From an uncultured Candidatus Saccharibacteria bacterium (lineage in GTDB: Bacteria > Patescibacteriota > Saccharimonadia > Saccharimonadales > Saccharimonadaceae), in NCBI GenBank assembly GCA_947304395.1, contig CAMZBA010000001.1, positions 95,834 through 159,833 of the forward strand: a stretch of DNA of 64,000 nt, given 5' to 3'. The notes beneath the pieces are model-generated. The model did not search any database. It saw only the letters and a program-made list of their open reading frames with translations, and was not told where the DNA came from. Position numbers and translations under genes: made by a program. Positions 30,972 to 40,781 of this stretch are shown here, in pieces. Every line of letters starts with the position of its first letter. Positions within the stretch are counted from its first letter, which is position 1.

Positions 30972-31592
30972 ATGAAAAAGATCAACAAAAAGTATTTAGC
31001 ATCAGCCATAGCGGTTAGCGGCATCATGGCCTCTTCCGTCGTAATGCCAAGCTTTGCTACTACCGTTACTAACGGCGACGCTACTGTGCCAGTATATCTA
31101 ACAGCAACCGCAACTCCAATCGATGTCACAATTGGTACCGGCCTTGATGATACTACCGGCTTGGCTCATGAAGCGGATGCTATTTATGTGACCGCTCAGG
31201 ACGACGTCAATGCCGCCACGGTAACTAATCTCGTGGTAAAGAACAACAGCGATGCTGCACCTATTTACGTAAAGAACATTGTCCTCGGCAGCACTGCCAA
31301 TGGCTACACTAATGTTGCTTACTCTGACGATTTTAGCCTTAAAGCCGTCGACAGTAAGCAATTTGCTCTCGCTATTACTAGCATATCTAGCCAATCGGGA
31401 AGCGGTATAGGCGGTAATGAAATTACTGCCACCGACCTAAAGACCGGCTATACTCCAGCTACCGGCGACACAGTCGAACATAATGGTTCCGTATCCTACG
31501 GTCTATCCGGCAAAGCTTCTGCTAGCAGCGCCAATGTTGACGCCGTAAAGGTTGCAGACTGCATTATTACTGTCTCCCAGACCAATAACTAA
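30972..31592 (+). CDS. Secreted protein of unknown function
   Basis: ORF with signal peptide MKKINKKYLASAIAVSGIMASSVVMPSFA; beta-rich Thr/Ala/Ser composition. Confidence 0.7.
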   Translation: MKKINKKYLASAIAVSGIMASSVVMPSFATTVTNGDATVPVYLTATATPIDVTIGTGLDDTTGLAHEADAIYVTAQDDVNAATVTNLVVKNNSDAAPIYVKNIVLGSTANGYTNVAYSDDFSLKAVDSKQFALAITSISSQSGSGIGGNEITATDLKTGYTPATGDTVEHNGSVSYGLSGKASASSANVDAVKVADCIITVSQTNN

Positions 31593-31669
31593 TCTAAGCA
31601 TTTAAAAAAACGACGCGGTTTTCGCCAAGACTGATTCAAGACGTTTCTGGAGTCCATAAAGGCATTCTT

Positions 31670-31717
31670 GGAGGGGTTATTCTAAAGGAAAGCATACAAC
31701 TTACGAATAACCTCTCC
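31670..31717 (+). promoter_or_regulatory. Intercistronic hairpin between the 30972 and 31750 genes
   Basis: GGAGGGGTTATTC (31670-31682) pairs with GAATAACCTCTCC (31705-31717), 13 bp including one G-U. Confidence 0.6.
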
Positions 31718-31749
31718 AGGCCGCACAAAACCAATAAACACATCTCACT

Positions 31750-33843
31750 ATGACTCGCAAACTACACAACAAAGCAAGAGTACTAGCTATTGGAACGACA
31801 TCTCTATTGATGCTCATTAGCACTCTTCCAAGCACTAATGTCGGCGCAATCATTGAAACAGAAAATGGTACAACTTATGATGTAACCATTTCTGATCATG
31901 TGGACTTTAATATTTCATCTAGCGATTCTAATGCTGCCACTGTTTCGGATATTCAAGTAACTAATAATGCTGGTCGTCCTATCGTTATTTCCAATATCCA
32001 AGCCACTGCTGAAGCGGGTTATACATTGAATCAATTCTCTAGCAACTTCAATACATATGCTGCCGATTCTGGGCACTTCGGCATTGCTTATACTACTCGA
32101 AGCTCAAGCGGGGAAGACATCAGCGGAACTGGATTAAACCTTCGCCGACCAATCATGAGTGGCGTCTCCAAAGACTTTTCTTTCACGGGCAAATCTTCAG
32201 TCTATTCAACCGAATATACGTCTAACAATCCTCATCTTGCAAACATCGTATTAACTGTAGGCATTAACGAAGAAGACAATACGAATTCTGCACTTTGTTC
32301 AAATGAAGAACTACAAAAATGGAATTATACCCTAAACAATGACGGTACCGTTATACTTCATTACTATATGGGCACAAACAACAACGGCACCTATGTCGCT
32401 GACGAAAACGTCAAAGTCTGTGGCTCCTATGAAGCCAACGATACGGTCTACGATACCATGATCGATAGCAATACTAGCACGTCCTCCAGTACTCCCTACA
32501 TGTTCAATGCCAAGAACCTAACTCAAAACTCTAATATTGTCTCTATCTACTTTGACGAAGGCGTAAATATGAGCTCTACTACTGGAATTAGCTATATGTT
32601 TTATGGCGCAAGCTCTTTAACGAGTCTTGATGTGGGCAATCTAGATACTTCGAATGTCACTACTATGCGCGGCACCTTCAGCGAGGTCAGCTCTCTGACT
32701 AATCTTGACGTAAGCAATTTCGACACTTCGAAAGTTACGGACATGTCATTTATGTTTAATGGCGCCTCATCTCTCGCCAGTCTTGACTTAGGCTCTTTTG
32801 ATACTTCAAATGTAACAACTATGAGAGCTATGTTTCAGCGTACCTCATCCCTTACTAATCTCAACGTAAGCAATTTCAATACTTCGAATGTAACTAACAT
32901 GCAGTATATGTTTAGCGGAGCCTCATCTCTCACTAGTCTTGACCTGAGCTCCTTTGATACTTCAAATGTAACAACTATGAGAGCTATGTTCCGCATAGTC
33001 CCATCCCTTACCAATCTTAACTTAAGCGGTTTCAATACTTCAAAAGTAACTGACATGTCGTATATGTTTACACTGGCCTCATCTCTCACTAGCCTAGATT
33101 TAAGATCCTTCGATACTGCCAATGTTACTACGATGCGATCAATGTTTTCGACAGGGGAAAGTCATGCCGGAAACGGCAAAATTTCTGAGATACTAGGTCT
33201 CGAGGGCTTTAAGACTTCAAACGTAACAGACATGACCGGCATGTTCTATGGAAACGGCCAAATGACTTCCTATAATATTTCGGATTGGGATGTTTCTAAG
33301 GTAGAATCTTTCAATCATATGTTCTGCGACAATTTTGAACTTACGTCTCTTGATCTTTCTGAATGGGATGTTTCAAGCGTAAAGACAATGTATGATATGT
33401 TTGACGATAACTACGCACTTACAACAATTGGCGACATATCTCATTGGAACACTGCAAGCCTCATTGACGTCGGCGGCTTTCTCAATGGCGCCTCGTCATT
33501 TATTGGAGATAACGGCACTCTAGACCTGTCCGGGTGGAACACTGCTAACCTTAAAGTTACCGGCGAAATGTTCAGAGCCACCGAGCTTCATAATATTGAC
33601 CTTACCGGTTGGACTCTTAATTCTATCACGAACGACGCATGGGACGGCGCAGACTCTGGTATTTATTACGAAACAGGAAATACATCTTCATACAAGGGCA
33701 TGGCTGGCATGTTTCTTAATATGCCAAGTCTTGAACATGTATATATATCTGAAGGTGTCTCCATTCCCGCGGGCGTAGATGTTCATGACATGTGGGGCGG
33801 CACCACTCCAATCTCAGACTTTACGGTGGTCCCAAATGTATAA
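31750..33843 (+). CDS. BspA-like/DUF285 surface repeat protein
   Basis: Repeated LDLSSFDTSNVTTMRAMF units; signal peptide. Confidence 0.85.
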   Translation: MTRKLHNKARVLAIGTTSLLMLISTLPSTNVGAIIETENGTTYDVTISDHVDFNISSSDSNAATVSDIQVTNNAGRPIVISNIQATAEAGYTLNQFSSNFNTYAADSGHFGIAYTTRSSSGEDISGTGLNLRRPIMSGVSKDFSFTGKSSVYSTEYTSNNPHLANIVLTVGINEEDNTNSALCSNEELQKWNYTLNNDGTVILHYYMGTNNNGTYVADENVKVCGSYEANDTVYDTMIDSNTSTSSSTPYMFNAKNLTQNSNIVSIYFDEGVNMSSTTGISYMFYGASSLTSLDVGNLDTSNVTTMRGTFSEVSSLTNLDVSNFDTSKVTDMSFMFNGASSLASLDLGSFDTSNVTTMRAMFQRTSSLTNLNVSNFNTSNVTNMQYMFSGASSLTSLDLSSFDTSNVTTMRAMFRIVPSLTNLNLSGFNTSKVTDMSYMFTLASSLTSLDLRSFDTANVTTMRSMFSTGESHAGNGKISEILGLEGFKTSNVTDMTGMFYGNGQMTSYNISDWDVSKVESFNHMFCDNFELTSLDLSEWDVSSVKTMYDMFDDNYALTTIGDISHWNTASLIDVGGFLNGASSFIGDNGTLDLSGWNTANLKVTGEMFRATELHNIDLTGWTLNSITNDAWDGADSGIYYETGNTSSYKGMAGMFLNMPSLEHVYISEGVSIPAGVDVHDMWGGTTPISDFTVVPNV

Positions 33844-33854
33844 AAGGATAGAAA

Positions 33855-34190
33855 ATGAAAAAAATAGATAACAATACAACGCCAAAAAACAAACAGACAA
33901 AGAGAATCTATATGTTGCCGATCCTCGGCATATTATTGACGACATATGTAACCATAATATGCTCAAGCACCTACGTATCGGCAGAATCCATACCCATTTA
34001 CCTAACCCAGAATGTTAGCGATATTGATGTAACTAAAGACGATACGATCCCTAAAGATAACACGACTCTACCTCTAACCAACGACGAGGGAATAGCAGGC
34101 CATATGGGCTTACTTGTCCTGAGTATAGTTGGCTTGGCTCTCGCAAGCGCCTATGCCGTCAGGATGCATAAGAAAATTAAAAAAGTCTAG
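33855..34190 (+). CDS. Small secreted/anchored protein (signal peptide plus C-terminal TM)
   Basis: ORF; TLPLTND followed by hydrophobic segment and KKIKKV tail. Confidence 0.65.
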   Translation: MKKIDNNTTPKNKQTKRIYMLPILGILLTTYVTIICSSTYVSAESIPIYLTQNVSDIDVTKDDTIPKDNTTLPLTNDEGIAGHMGLLVLSIVGLALASAYAVRMHKKIKKV

Positions 34191-34313
34191 TCATTATCCT
34201 TTAATGTACTGCTTCTATATAGAGACAGAATAATCGACAGATTATTTGTCGTTCTTATTAAAACTCTCGTCACAGTCGTTCCAATTCTTTGGAAGTGGAT
34301 GATCTCCATTTAA

Positions 34314-34775
34314 TTTCTTCTAGAAGCACATTTTAATGACGCAATTCCGCTAGACCTTATGAAGCGAGAGCAACAGAGTATTTCAAAACAACTTGCGGCC
34401 ATAAAGCATGAAATAGAAGTTCACAATACAACATTTGATGAGATAAAGAATAAATTATCGTTAGTTATGGAAATGGTCGAGGATTGCGGAAATACGTATC
34501 GACGGGCAAATGACAAGATAAAAAAGTACCTAAATCAAGCTTTCTTCAAGAGGGTATGGATTGAAGAAGATGGTAGTGTTACCCCTGAATTTACTGCAGT
34601 CTGCGAAGGAGTATTCGAAACACAGAGAATACTACAAAAATCGACATCCGAGAATACGGATGCCGATTTCATTGATAAGTTATTCAAATCTAGCTCAAAT
34701 TTTTTTGGGCAGGGTTTGAATAACGACATTTTGGTGGGGGCAGCTGGGTTCGAACCAGCGACCAATCGGTTATGA
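34314..34775 (+). pseudogene. C-terminal remnant of a large serine recombinase, reading into antisense tRNA-Met
   Basis: Open frame reads ...NDAIPLDLMKREQQSISKQLAAIKHEIE...YLNQAFFKRVWIEEDGSVTPEFTAVCEGVF, typical of serine-integrase C termini; no catalytic domain upstream. Confidence 0.6.
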
Positions 34776-34807
34776 GCCGACTGCTCTAACCACTGAGCTA
34801 TGCCCCC
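34732..34807 (-). tRNA. tRNA-Met/Ile2-type (anticodon CAT), CCA encoded
   Basis: Reverse complement GGGGGCATAGCTCAGTGGTTAGAGC...CTCATAA...GCTGGTTCGAACCCAGCTGCCCCCACCA. Confidence 0.92.
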
Positions 34808-34922
34808 GTGAATAGAAGTATACCATACCTTGAGGTAAAAAATCACTAATTAGAGCCATTGTTACCCCGTGGCAATCGTCCGGTGCGGATTGACGTAAGA
34901 ACGTTAGTGCTATAATAACAAC

Positions 34923-35345
34923 ATGTGGCTAAGGGTCCAAACATTTTTTCGTAAGATACGTTACTATGCAAAAAAGGATATTTTTACACTCCGAAATATA
35001 ATTACGGTGATCGCGGTGCTCATCTGTTTCTATTGGGCATGGGGCGCAATTAATTCGACTACTCGTAACTGGAACCTTGAAGAAAAACTCAAGAGCAAAC
35101 AACTTGAAGCTGCAAAGACCAAAATCGAAGTAGATAAATATCGACTTGAGCAACAATATTTTGAGACTGATGAATATAAAGAATTAATGGCGCGAATGAA
35201 ACTTGGCAAGAAAGCCGAAGGGGAGACGATGGTGATTTTGCCAGAGAACTCTGAAAATGCGCGCACGAAATACCTCGAAAAAGAGTTGGAGGAATCCGAG
35301 TATCGTAGTAACTTCTCCCAATGGCTTGACTTTTTGTTTGGATAA
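34923..35345 (+). CDS. FtsB/DivIC-like septum formation initiator candidate
   Basis: One N-terminal TM followed by coiled coil and ETDEYKELMARMKLGKKAEGETMVILPE, as in the FtsB/DivIC family. Confidence 0.65.
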   Translation: MWLRVQTFFRKIRYYAKKDIFTLRNIITVIAVLICFYWAWGAINSTTRNWNLEEKLKSKQLEAAKTKIEVDKYRLEQQYFETDEYKELMARMKLGKKAEGETMVILPENSENARTKYLEKELEESEYRSNFSQWLDFLFG

Positions 35346-35367
35346 GCGTAAAATAATTAAGTATCAT

Positions 35368-35444
35368 CGCGGGGTAGAGCAGCCTGGTAGCTCGTCTGGC
35401 CCATAACCAGAAGGTCGTTGGTTCAAATCCAACCCCCGCCACCA
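35368..35444 (+). tRNA. tRNA-fMet (initiator, anticodon CAT), CCA encoded
   Basis: CGCGGGGTAGAGCAGCCTGGTAGCTCGTCTGGCCCATAACCAGAAGGTCGTTGGTTCAAATCCAACCCCCGCCACCA; unpaired position 1:72. Confidence 0.93.
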
Positions 35445-35593
35445 GAATATAGAAAGAACGGCTTTTGGCCGATTTTTTGTTGCCACTATTTTATTGCACT
35501 ATTATTAATTCGACGCGCTCGGCGCGATACGCAGCTCAAAAACCCAAGCTCAATCGTCATTGCCATCGGCTTTACGGTTATTGCTTAGCTTCT

Positions 35594-36955
35594 CTATAGC
35601 CTTTCGCAGGCTTCTCGAATTAGAGCATTCCAATCGTTTGCCAGATGCGGCACGAGTGCTATATTGTCGGCAGTTAAATCATAACAGAGTGCGAAAGCTA
35701 GTTCCTGCGCTACAATGCCAGCATTTGGAGCCACAACGGTTGCGCCCAGTAGTCGGTTTGTCTTCTTGGCAACAATCAGCTTAATGAATCCGTTATGCGT
35801 ATCGGAAATATTTGCTTTCATTACTCCATCGAGCGGAACGACGACTTTTGTGATTTTCTTGTCCGAACGCAAACAGTCATCCTCGGTCTCACCAACTTGT
35901 GCGACCTCTGGAAAAGTGTCTGTTACTCGAATGACGCCACGATAGTCCGCAATCGCCTTTGACCTTCCGATAATATGCATCGCTGCAACGCGTGCGTCAA
36001 TTTCGGCTTTCTCGGTCGAACTGTGCCCACCAACCACATCGCCAGCGGCATAGATGTGTTTTTGAGATGTGCGCATCGTTATGTCTACGTTAATTCCGCT
36101 ACGATTAAACTTTACACCGGCATTTTCGAGGCCAATATCAACATTTGGGGCACTTCCCGTACACATTAATATTTCGTCTACGCGAACCGATTTTTCCTGA
36201 CCGCCACGCAAGAATATAACTCGTTTGGCCTGGCCGTCTTTTTCGAGAGCGATTACGCGCGACTGCGTTAATACTTTAACTTTATCTTTATTGAAGACGT
36301 AATCCATTACCTGACCGACTTCCTCATCTTCACGTGGCAAGAGGCGGCCGGCAATATCAGCAATTATGACTTCAGTACCGAGTGTGGCAAAATATTGCGC
36401 TAGTTCGCAACCAGTTGAGCCGGCACCAATAATGAATAAGCTTTTTGGCGGACGTATGATATTTAAGACATCTTCCGGTAGCCAATAATCAACATTCTCG
36501 GGAATCTTTATGCCAGTATCTAAGACAGATGCGCCTGTAGCAATGAGATAATTCTTTGCTTGAATTATTTCGTCGTTGACGGCAAGCTCCTTCTTTGAAA
36601 TAAAACGCGCTTTACCCTTTATGCAAGTAATATTACTTGCCTCAAAAATTGCTTTGCTATTTGCTTTTGCTCGTCGCATAGCGACGTTCTTCCAATTATT
36701 AACTGTTGGATAGTTGTAGCGTAAACCATTGCTCGAAATGCCGAATTTGCCGCCATCTAGGGCCTTTTTATAGATTTGGGACGCATGAAAAAGTGCGCCA
36801 AAAGGCACATTGCTTGAATTCAGGCTAGATCCGCCCCATTTATTTGCTTCAATCAGGACTACGCGTCGTCCTGATTCGGCTGCAATTAAGGCCGCTTTAC
36901 CGCCTGCGTCGCCACTACCGATGACGGCCAGGTCATAATCGAAACGCTTACTCAT
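35594..36955 (-). CDS. FAD/NAD(P) pyridine nucleotide-disulfide oxidoreductase-like protein
   Basis: DLAVIGSGDAGGKAALIAA FAD motif; FIIGAGSTGCELAQYFATLGTEVIIAD NAD motif; HIYAAGDVVGGHSSTEKA. The usual CxxxxC appears as SSLNSS. Confidence 0.85.
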   Translation of the reverse strand: MSKRFDYDLAVIGSGDAGGKAALIAAESGRRVVLIEANKWGGSSLNSSNVPFGALFHASQIYKKALDGGKFGISSNGLRYNYPTVNNWKNVAMRRAKANSKAIFEASNITCIKGKARFISKKELAVNDEIIQAKNYLIATGASVLDTGIKIPENVDYWLPEDVLNIIRPPKSLFIIGAGSTGCELAQYFATLGTEVIIADIAGRLLPREDEEVGQVMDYVFNKDKVKVLTQSRVIALEKDGQAKRVIFLRGGQEKSVRVDEILMCTGSAPNVDIGLENAGVKFNRSGINVDITMRTSQKHIYAAGDVVGGHSSTEKAEIDARVAAMHIIGRSKAIADYRGVIRVTDTFPEVAQVGETEDDCLRSDKKITKVVVPLDGVMKANISDTHNGFIKLIVAKKTNRLLGATVVAPNAGIVAQELAFALCYDLTADNIALVPHLANDWNALIREACERL

Positions 36956-36956
36956 C

Positions 36957-37214
36957 TTATATTATTTTATCATGATTTTGATAAGCAAAAGCGATATCAG
37001 GGCTAACCTCATCTAACTCTTTGCAGATGAAAATCTTCAAGTCGTCTTCAGTTACAATATCCTTATCTTCAATCCACTTGTCGGTCGCATTGGCGATGCG
37101 CTCGGATATCTGGTTCGCCCAACCCTCTGGGAGCCGCAAAGCGCGTGCATGTCTAAGTATGCTTTCTTTTACGCCATCGTGGGTATATTCGTATGTAATC
37201 CGCTTCTTTGCCAT
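36957..37214 (-). CDS. Small protein, possible ATP-cone-like domain
   Basis: ORF contiguous with flanking minus-strand genes. Confidence 0.5.
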   Translation of the reverse strand: MAKKRITYEYTHDGVKESILRHARALRLPEGWANQISERIANATDKWIEDKDIVTEDDLKIFICKELDEVSPDIAFAYQNHDKII

Positions 37215-37898
37215 TTATATTACCCAAAATGCAATCAAGAATATTGCCAATACTGCAAAACCGCTACCAGAGAAGAACTTTGCAAAACGTTTATTTTTAA
37301 TGCGCCATTTTTGTGCCGCAATTATATTCTTGCCAGTCTTAATATTAATCTTCAGAACTACCATTGGTATCGATACGATAGCGATATAGATAAGTACAGC
37401 CAGAAGTGGCAACTTTACGTTTAGAAGGCAATTTGCTACTACGAAATAAATCGCCAAAGTAATTGGAAATTCCGCAAAGGCACTTAGCATACCCAATGAA
37501 AAAGCCTCAATATTATCGTTTGTATACTTTGCGCGTCTCGTAATAAAACGCGAAAAACTCTTTGGCAGCCACAGCTCGGTGCCTTTTCCGTCTCTAAAAT
37601 AGCCCAGCCACATTACGAGCGAGCAGGCCGCAAATGCGCCCACGATAATCATCATCCATTCCTGTGTCATTGGTCCGTCGAATAGGTGTTGTATTACGAA
37701 TGCGCCAGCGCAAACAATTACGAAACTAATCGCACATGCACCAATAATGTAATTCTTTGCCAAGTAACGAGTTTTACGCCTTTTATGGCGCCCCATACTA
37801 GAGTGATACAACAAAACAAGGCCACCCAAACTAAGCTGCAGGGAGGCTTGCACGATGCCTGCTAGTGTAATCGTAGCGATACTTAATAAATCGCTCAT
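37215..37898 (-). CDS. Multi-TM membrane protein of unknown function
   Basis: ORF with several hydrophobic segments. Confidence 0.65.
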   Translation of the reverse strand: MSDLLSIATITLAGIVQASLQLSLGGLVLLYHSSMGRHKRRKTRYLAKNYIIGACAISFVIVCAGAFVIQHLFDGPMTQEWMMIIVGAFAACSLVMWLGYFRDGKGTELWLPKSFSRFITRRAKYTNDNIEAFSLGMLSAFAEFPITLAIYFVVANCLLNVKLPLLAVLIYIAIVSIPMVVLKINIKTGKNIIAAQKWRIKNKRFAKFFSGSGFAVLAIFLIAFWVI

Positions 37899-37974
37899 GG
37901 TTACAGTTTAGCACGCTCTTAAAAATATTGCACTTATGCTTGGGTATTTTCGTGTATTTATTTATGCTAATTCT

Positions 37975-39492
37975 ATGAAAAAATCAGTTATATTTATTTG
38001 AATAATTGTTACTTTCTTTACTATTTTGGGGTCGCCCAATACTACGCACGCTGACGATTTATCCATTCCGCTACGTTTCCATGCCGTCAATGCTGGCTAT
38101 AAGGACGACAGTTCCGCGCAAAATTATGATTTTATCGAGCTCGAACGTATAGTTGAGGATTATTTAGAACTATCTTCTTTTCGGATTATCTATACAAATA
38201 GCGCCGGTAACGTTTCGGGAGAAATCTCTTTTGCGGAGAACTTGCGCATGCTAGGTAATCGGCTAGTGCTAGGCGCGTCGGTCAGCCCTCAATATTCTAG
38301 CGCTGATGGCTCGTATTATCTTTATGATTTTGGTTCTTCCGGTCTCGCTTCTACGGCTGGCATGCTTGAGCTATATTACGGAGAAGATAAAATCGATGAG
38401 ATATGCTGGGGGAAACTCGAATGCAATAATAGCTACGCAAAATTTGCCACAAAATTTGAGGATAACCATTCACTAAAGCGTTGCAGTAAAGAGTGTCTCG
38501 GTGGTGTCGATTTTGCTATGGAAAAGTATTACCCAGATATTAATTTCGAAAGTATTGCGGAGCTTCCTAGCGACGGAGAGCCGGAGGTTGTCTCCGTTAG
38601 TCCAAGTTGTAACGGCGTCAAGATAACAGAGGTGTATAGTTATTATCAGGTTAATGCATCGGAGCAATTTATTGAATTATATAATCCCACTGATGTGCCG
38701 ATATTGTTAGATTCTTGTCGCGTAGCGTATAAAAATAACGTCTATCCGCTTTTCGGCGAGCTTGCTCCAGGTGATTATTATGCCTATCAAGATACTACCT
38801 TGTCGCTAACAAAAAACCCAGTATCGGCCAATACGATTTCCGTAATCGATTTGGATGGGACTGTTGTAGACAGTATTGATCATCCTAACGGCCAGAAAAG
38901 AGGTACTTCGTATGCTCTTTTCGACGCAAATACGGAATTAGCCTTTTGGCGTCAAACCTATCAACCGACCCCAAGTTCGGCGAATATTTATCAAGAATTT
39001 CAAACCTGTCCCGAAGACAAAATAATTAATCCTGCTACTGGAAATTGTGTTAAAAGGGTAGAAATCAGTACTGAAGAAAGTGTCGTGATTTGTCCAGAAG
39101 GGAAATATTTAAATCCACTTACGAATCGTTGCAAAAAGATTGAGGTGGCTACTGTCTTGACTCCCTGTAAAGATGGCTATGAGCGTAATCCTGACACTAA
39201 TCGTTGTCGAAAAATCGAGAATACGACAACATCGACGGACTGTAAGGAAGGCTATGAGCGCAATCTGGAGACGAATCGCTGTCGTAAAATTCGCGAAAAT
39301 ACTGGCGAACTCGCCGATTACGCGCCTATGTCGGTAGAAAACGGCGAGGAATATCATAATCCTAAAATATTTATCGCAATTTCTACAATAGCAGTAGCAG
39401 CTATCGCGAGTATTTCATATGTGATATATCAATATCGACTAGAAATCAGGAAGGCAATTAAGGCATTTAGTAGCAAATTTCGTAAGGTATAA
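37975..39492 (+). CDS. Lamin-tail-domain-like (LTD) secreted protein with an in-frame UGA in the signal peptide; possible pseudogene or recoding
   Basis: ATG AAA AAA TCA GTT ATA TTT ATT TGA ATA ATT GTT ACT TTC continuous in frame with the ORF listed from 38026; GVKITEVYSYYQVNASEQFIELYNPTDVPILLDSC LTD motif; C-terminal TM. Confidence 0.7.
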
Positions 39493-39501
39493 TATATTAA
39501 T

Positions 39502-39996
39502 ATGTCAACAAAGCGTGTCTTAGGTGTAGATCCAGGAACTGGCATTTGTGGTTTTGGTGTTGTAGAATTTACAACACATAAGCGGCCGCGTATGATTACA
39601 GCCGGCGTGATTACGACTCCAGCCCACACGCCATTAGCAGACCGTCTTTTAGATATCTATGAATCGCTTAATGAGATAATCGACGAAACGCATCCGGACG
39701 AATGCTCGATCGAGAAGCTATTTTTTAATCAAAATATCACAACTGGTATAACTGTCGCCGAAGCACGTGGAGTTTGTATCCTAGCAGCAAGGAAACGTAA
39801 TATCCCAGTTTATGAATACACTCCTCTTCAAATAAAACAAACAATGACGGGTTATGGTCGTGCGAAAAAGAAAGATATGCAAGAAGCGGTGCGCATGTTT
39901 CTTAATATGAAGCAGATTGTAAAGCCCGACGATGCCGCCGATGCCCTAGCCGCGGCGATAACTCATGCGCTCATGACGCGGGTTGCATACTCGTAA
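39502..39996 (+). CDS. ruvC: Holliday junction resolvase RuvC
   Basis: RVLGVDPGTGICGFGVVE; SIEKLFFNQNITTGITVAEARGV; DDAADALAAAITH. Confidence 0.95.
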   Translation: MSTKRVLGVDPGTGICGFGVVEFTTHKRPRMITAGVITTPAHTPLADRLLDIYESLNEIIDETHPDECSIEKLFFNQNITTGITVAEARGVCILAARKRNIPVYEYTPLQIKQTMTGYGRAKKKDMQEAVRMFLNMKQIVKPDDAADALAAAITHALMTRVAYS

Positions 39997-40002
39997 GCTA
40001 GC

Positions 40003-40031
40003 TTGACTATACTAGAATATTATTATATAAT
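40003..40031 (+). promoter_or_regulatory. Near-consensus promoter of the 40096 gene
   Basis: TTGACT-N17-TATAAT. Confidence 0.75.
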
Positions 40032-40095
40032 CGACATCGAGCGCTAATTGATGTGCTTGATATTTATAAAGTTGTCCTAAAAAAGGGGGGATTAA

Positions 40096-40686
40096 ATGAA
40101 AACTGCGATTAATGCTCTTAAAATTATTGCCATTCTCGCGATAGTGGTAATAGCAATGCTTCTGACGGTTGCAGATAACGGCTTCGTTGTTAATCCTACG
40201 GGTTTCGCCCTGCTGTTGCTGATGTCGGAGATCATAGAGATAATGGCACTCTTCGTCCTGGTAAGAGGTGAAGGTCATCCGAAGGTTGGCTCTGAGCTAT
40301 ATGGCCAGGCAATCAGCCGCTTCGTAGTGAGAGCGCTTGTTGTTGCCGAGCTGACCTTTGATGGCGACATTGATATCGTTATCAAGGTAGGCATTGCAAG
40401 AGCTGCTCTTATCACGCTCGGGCTGTGGGTTTACAGCTCATATCTTTATATCATTGACGATGAAAAGGAAGAGATGTTCCAGCGTAATCCGGCTTGTTTG
40501 GTGGCACTACTTGCCGCGCTCGTAGCGCTTCCGCCATTGTTTTGCCACTTTGCTTATCGCGATAACTTCGCCGTCATGATTCTTTTGGTTTTGAGTGCGC
40601 TTATCATTTCGACGAGCGTAGAGACCGAATTCAGGACAGTGCAGATGTTACGCTATCGTAGACGTAGACGCAGAATCGCACAGTGA
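40096..40686 (+). CDS. Hypothetical multi-TM protein, solitary transcription unit
   Basis: ORF with AAAGGGGGG SD; own promoter and terminator. Confidence 0.65.
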   Translation: MKTAINALKIIAILAIVVIAMLLTVADNGFVVNPTGFALLLLMSEIIEIMALFVLVRGEGHPKVGSELYGQAISRFVVRALVVAELTFDGDIDIVIKVGIARAALITLGLWVYSSYLYIIDDEKEEMFQRNPACLVALLAALVALPPLFCHFAYRDNFAVMILLVLSALIISTSVETEFRTVQMLRYRRRRRRIAQ

Positions 40687-40693
40687 CAACTTA

Positions 40694-40746
40694 CCCCCGG
40701 CAAAGACCTAATCCACTACGGATGCGGTCGGAGCCGGGGGCTTTTT
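40694..40746 (+). terminator. GC-rich intrinsic terminator
   Basis: CCCCCGG (40694) pairs with CCGGGGG (40734), followed by CTTTTTC. Confidence 0.75.
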
Positions 40747-40781
40747 CTTATTACCTCAAGAAATCTTGTATAATATGGAAC

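Noticed and set aside
34535-34846. Minus-strand ORF with GGIAQWLEQSAHNRLVAGSNPAAPT, and the AGFEPATNRL tail on the plus strand
   Set aside because: Typical false translations of a tRNA gene in sense or antisense.
35089-35442. 117-aa minus-strand ORF starting MAGVGFEPTTFWLWARRATRLLYPA
   Set aside because: Antisense translation of tRNA-fMet and the FtsB-like gene.
37999-38001. Evidence for a genome-wide UGA-to-Gly/Trp code
   Set aside because: TGG is used for Trp throughout and several intact genes terminate at TGA at plausible ends.
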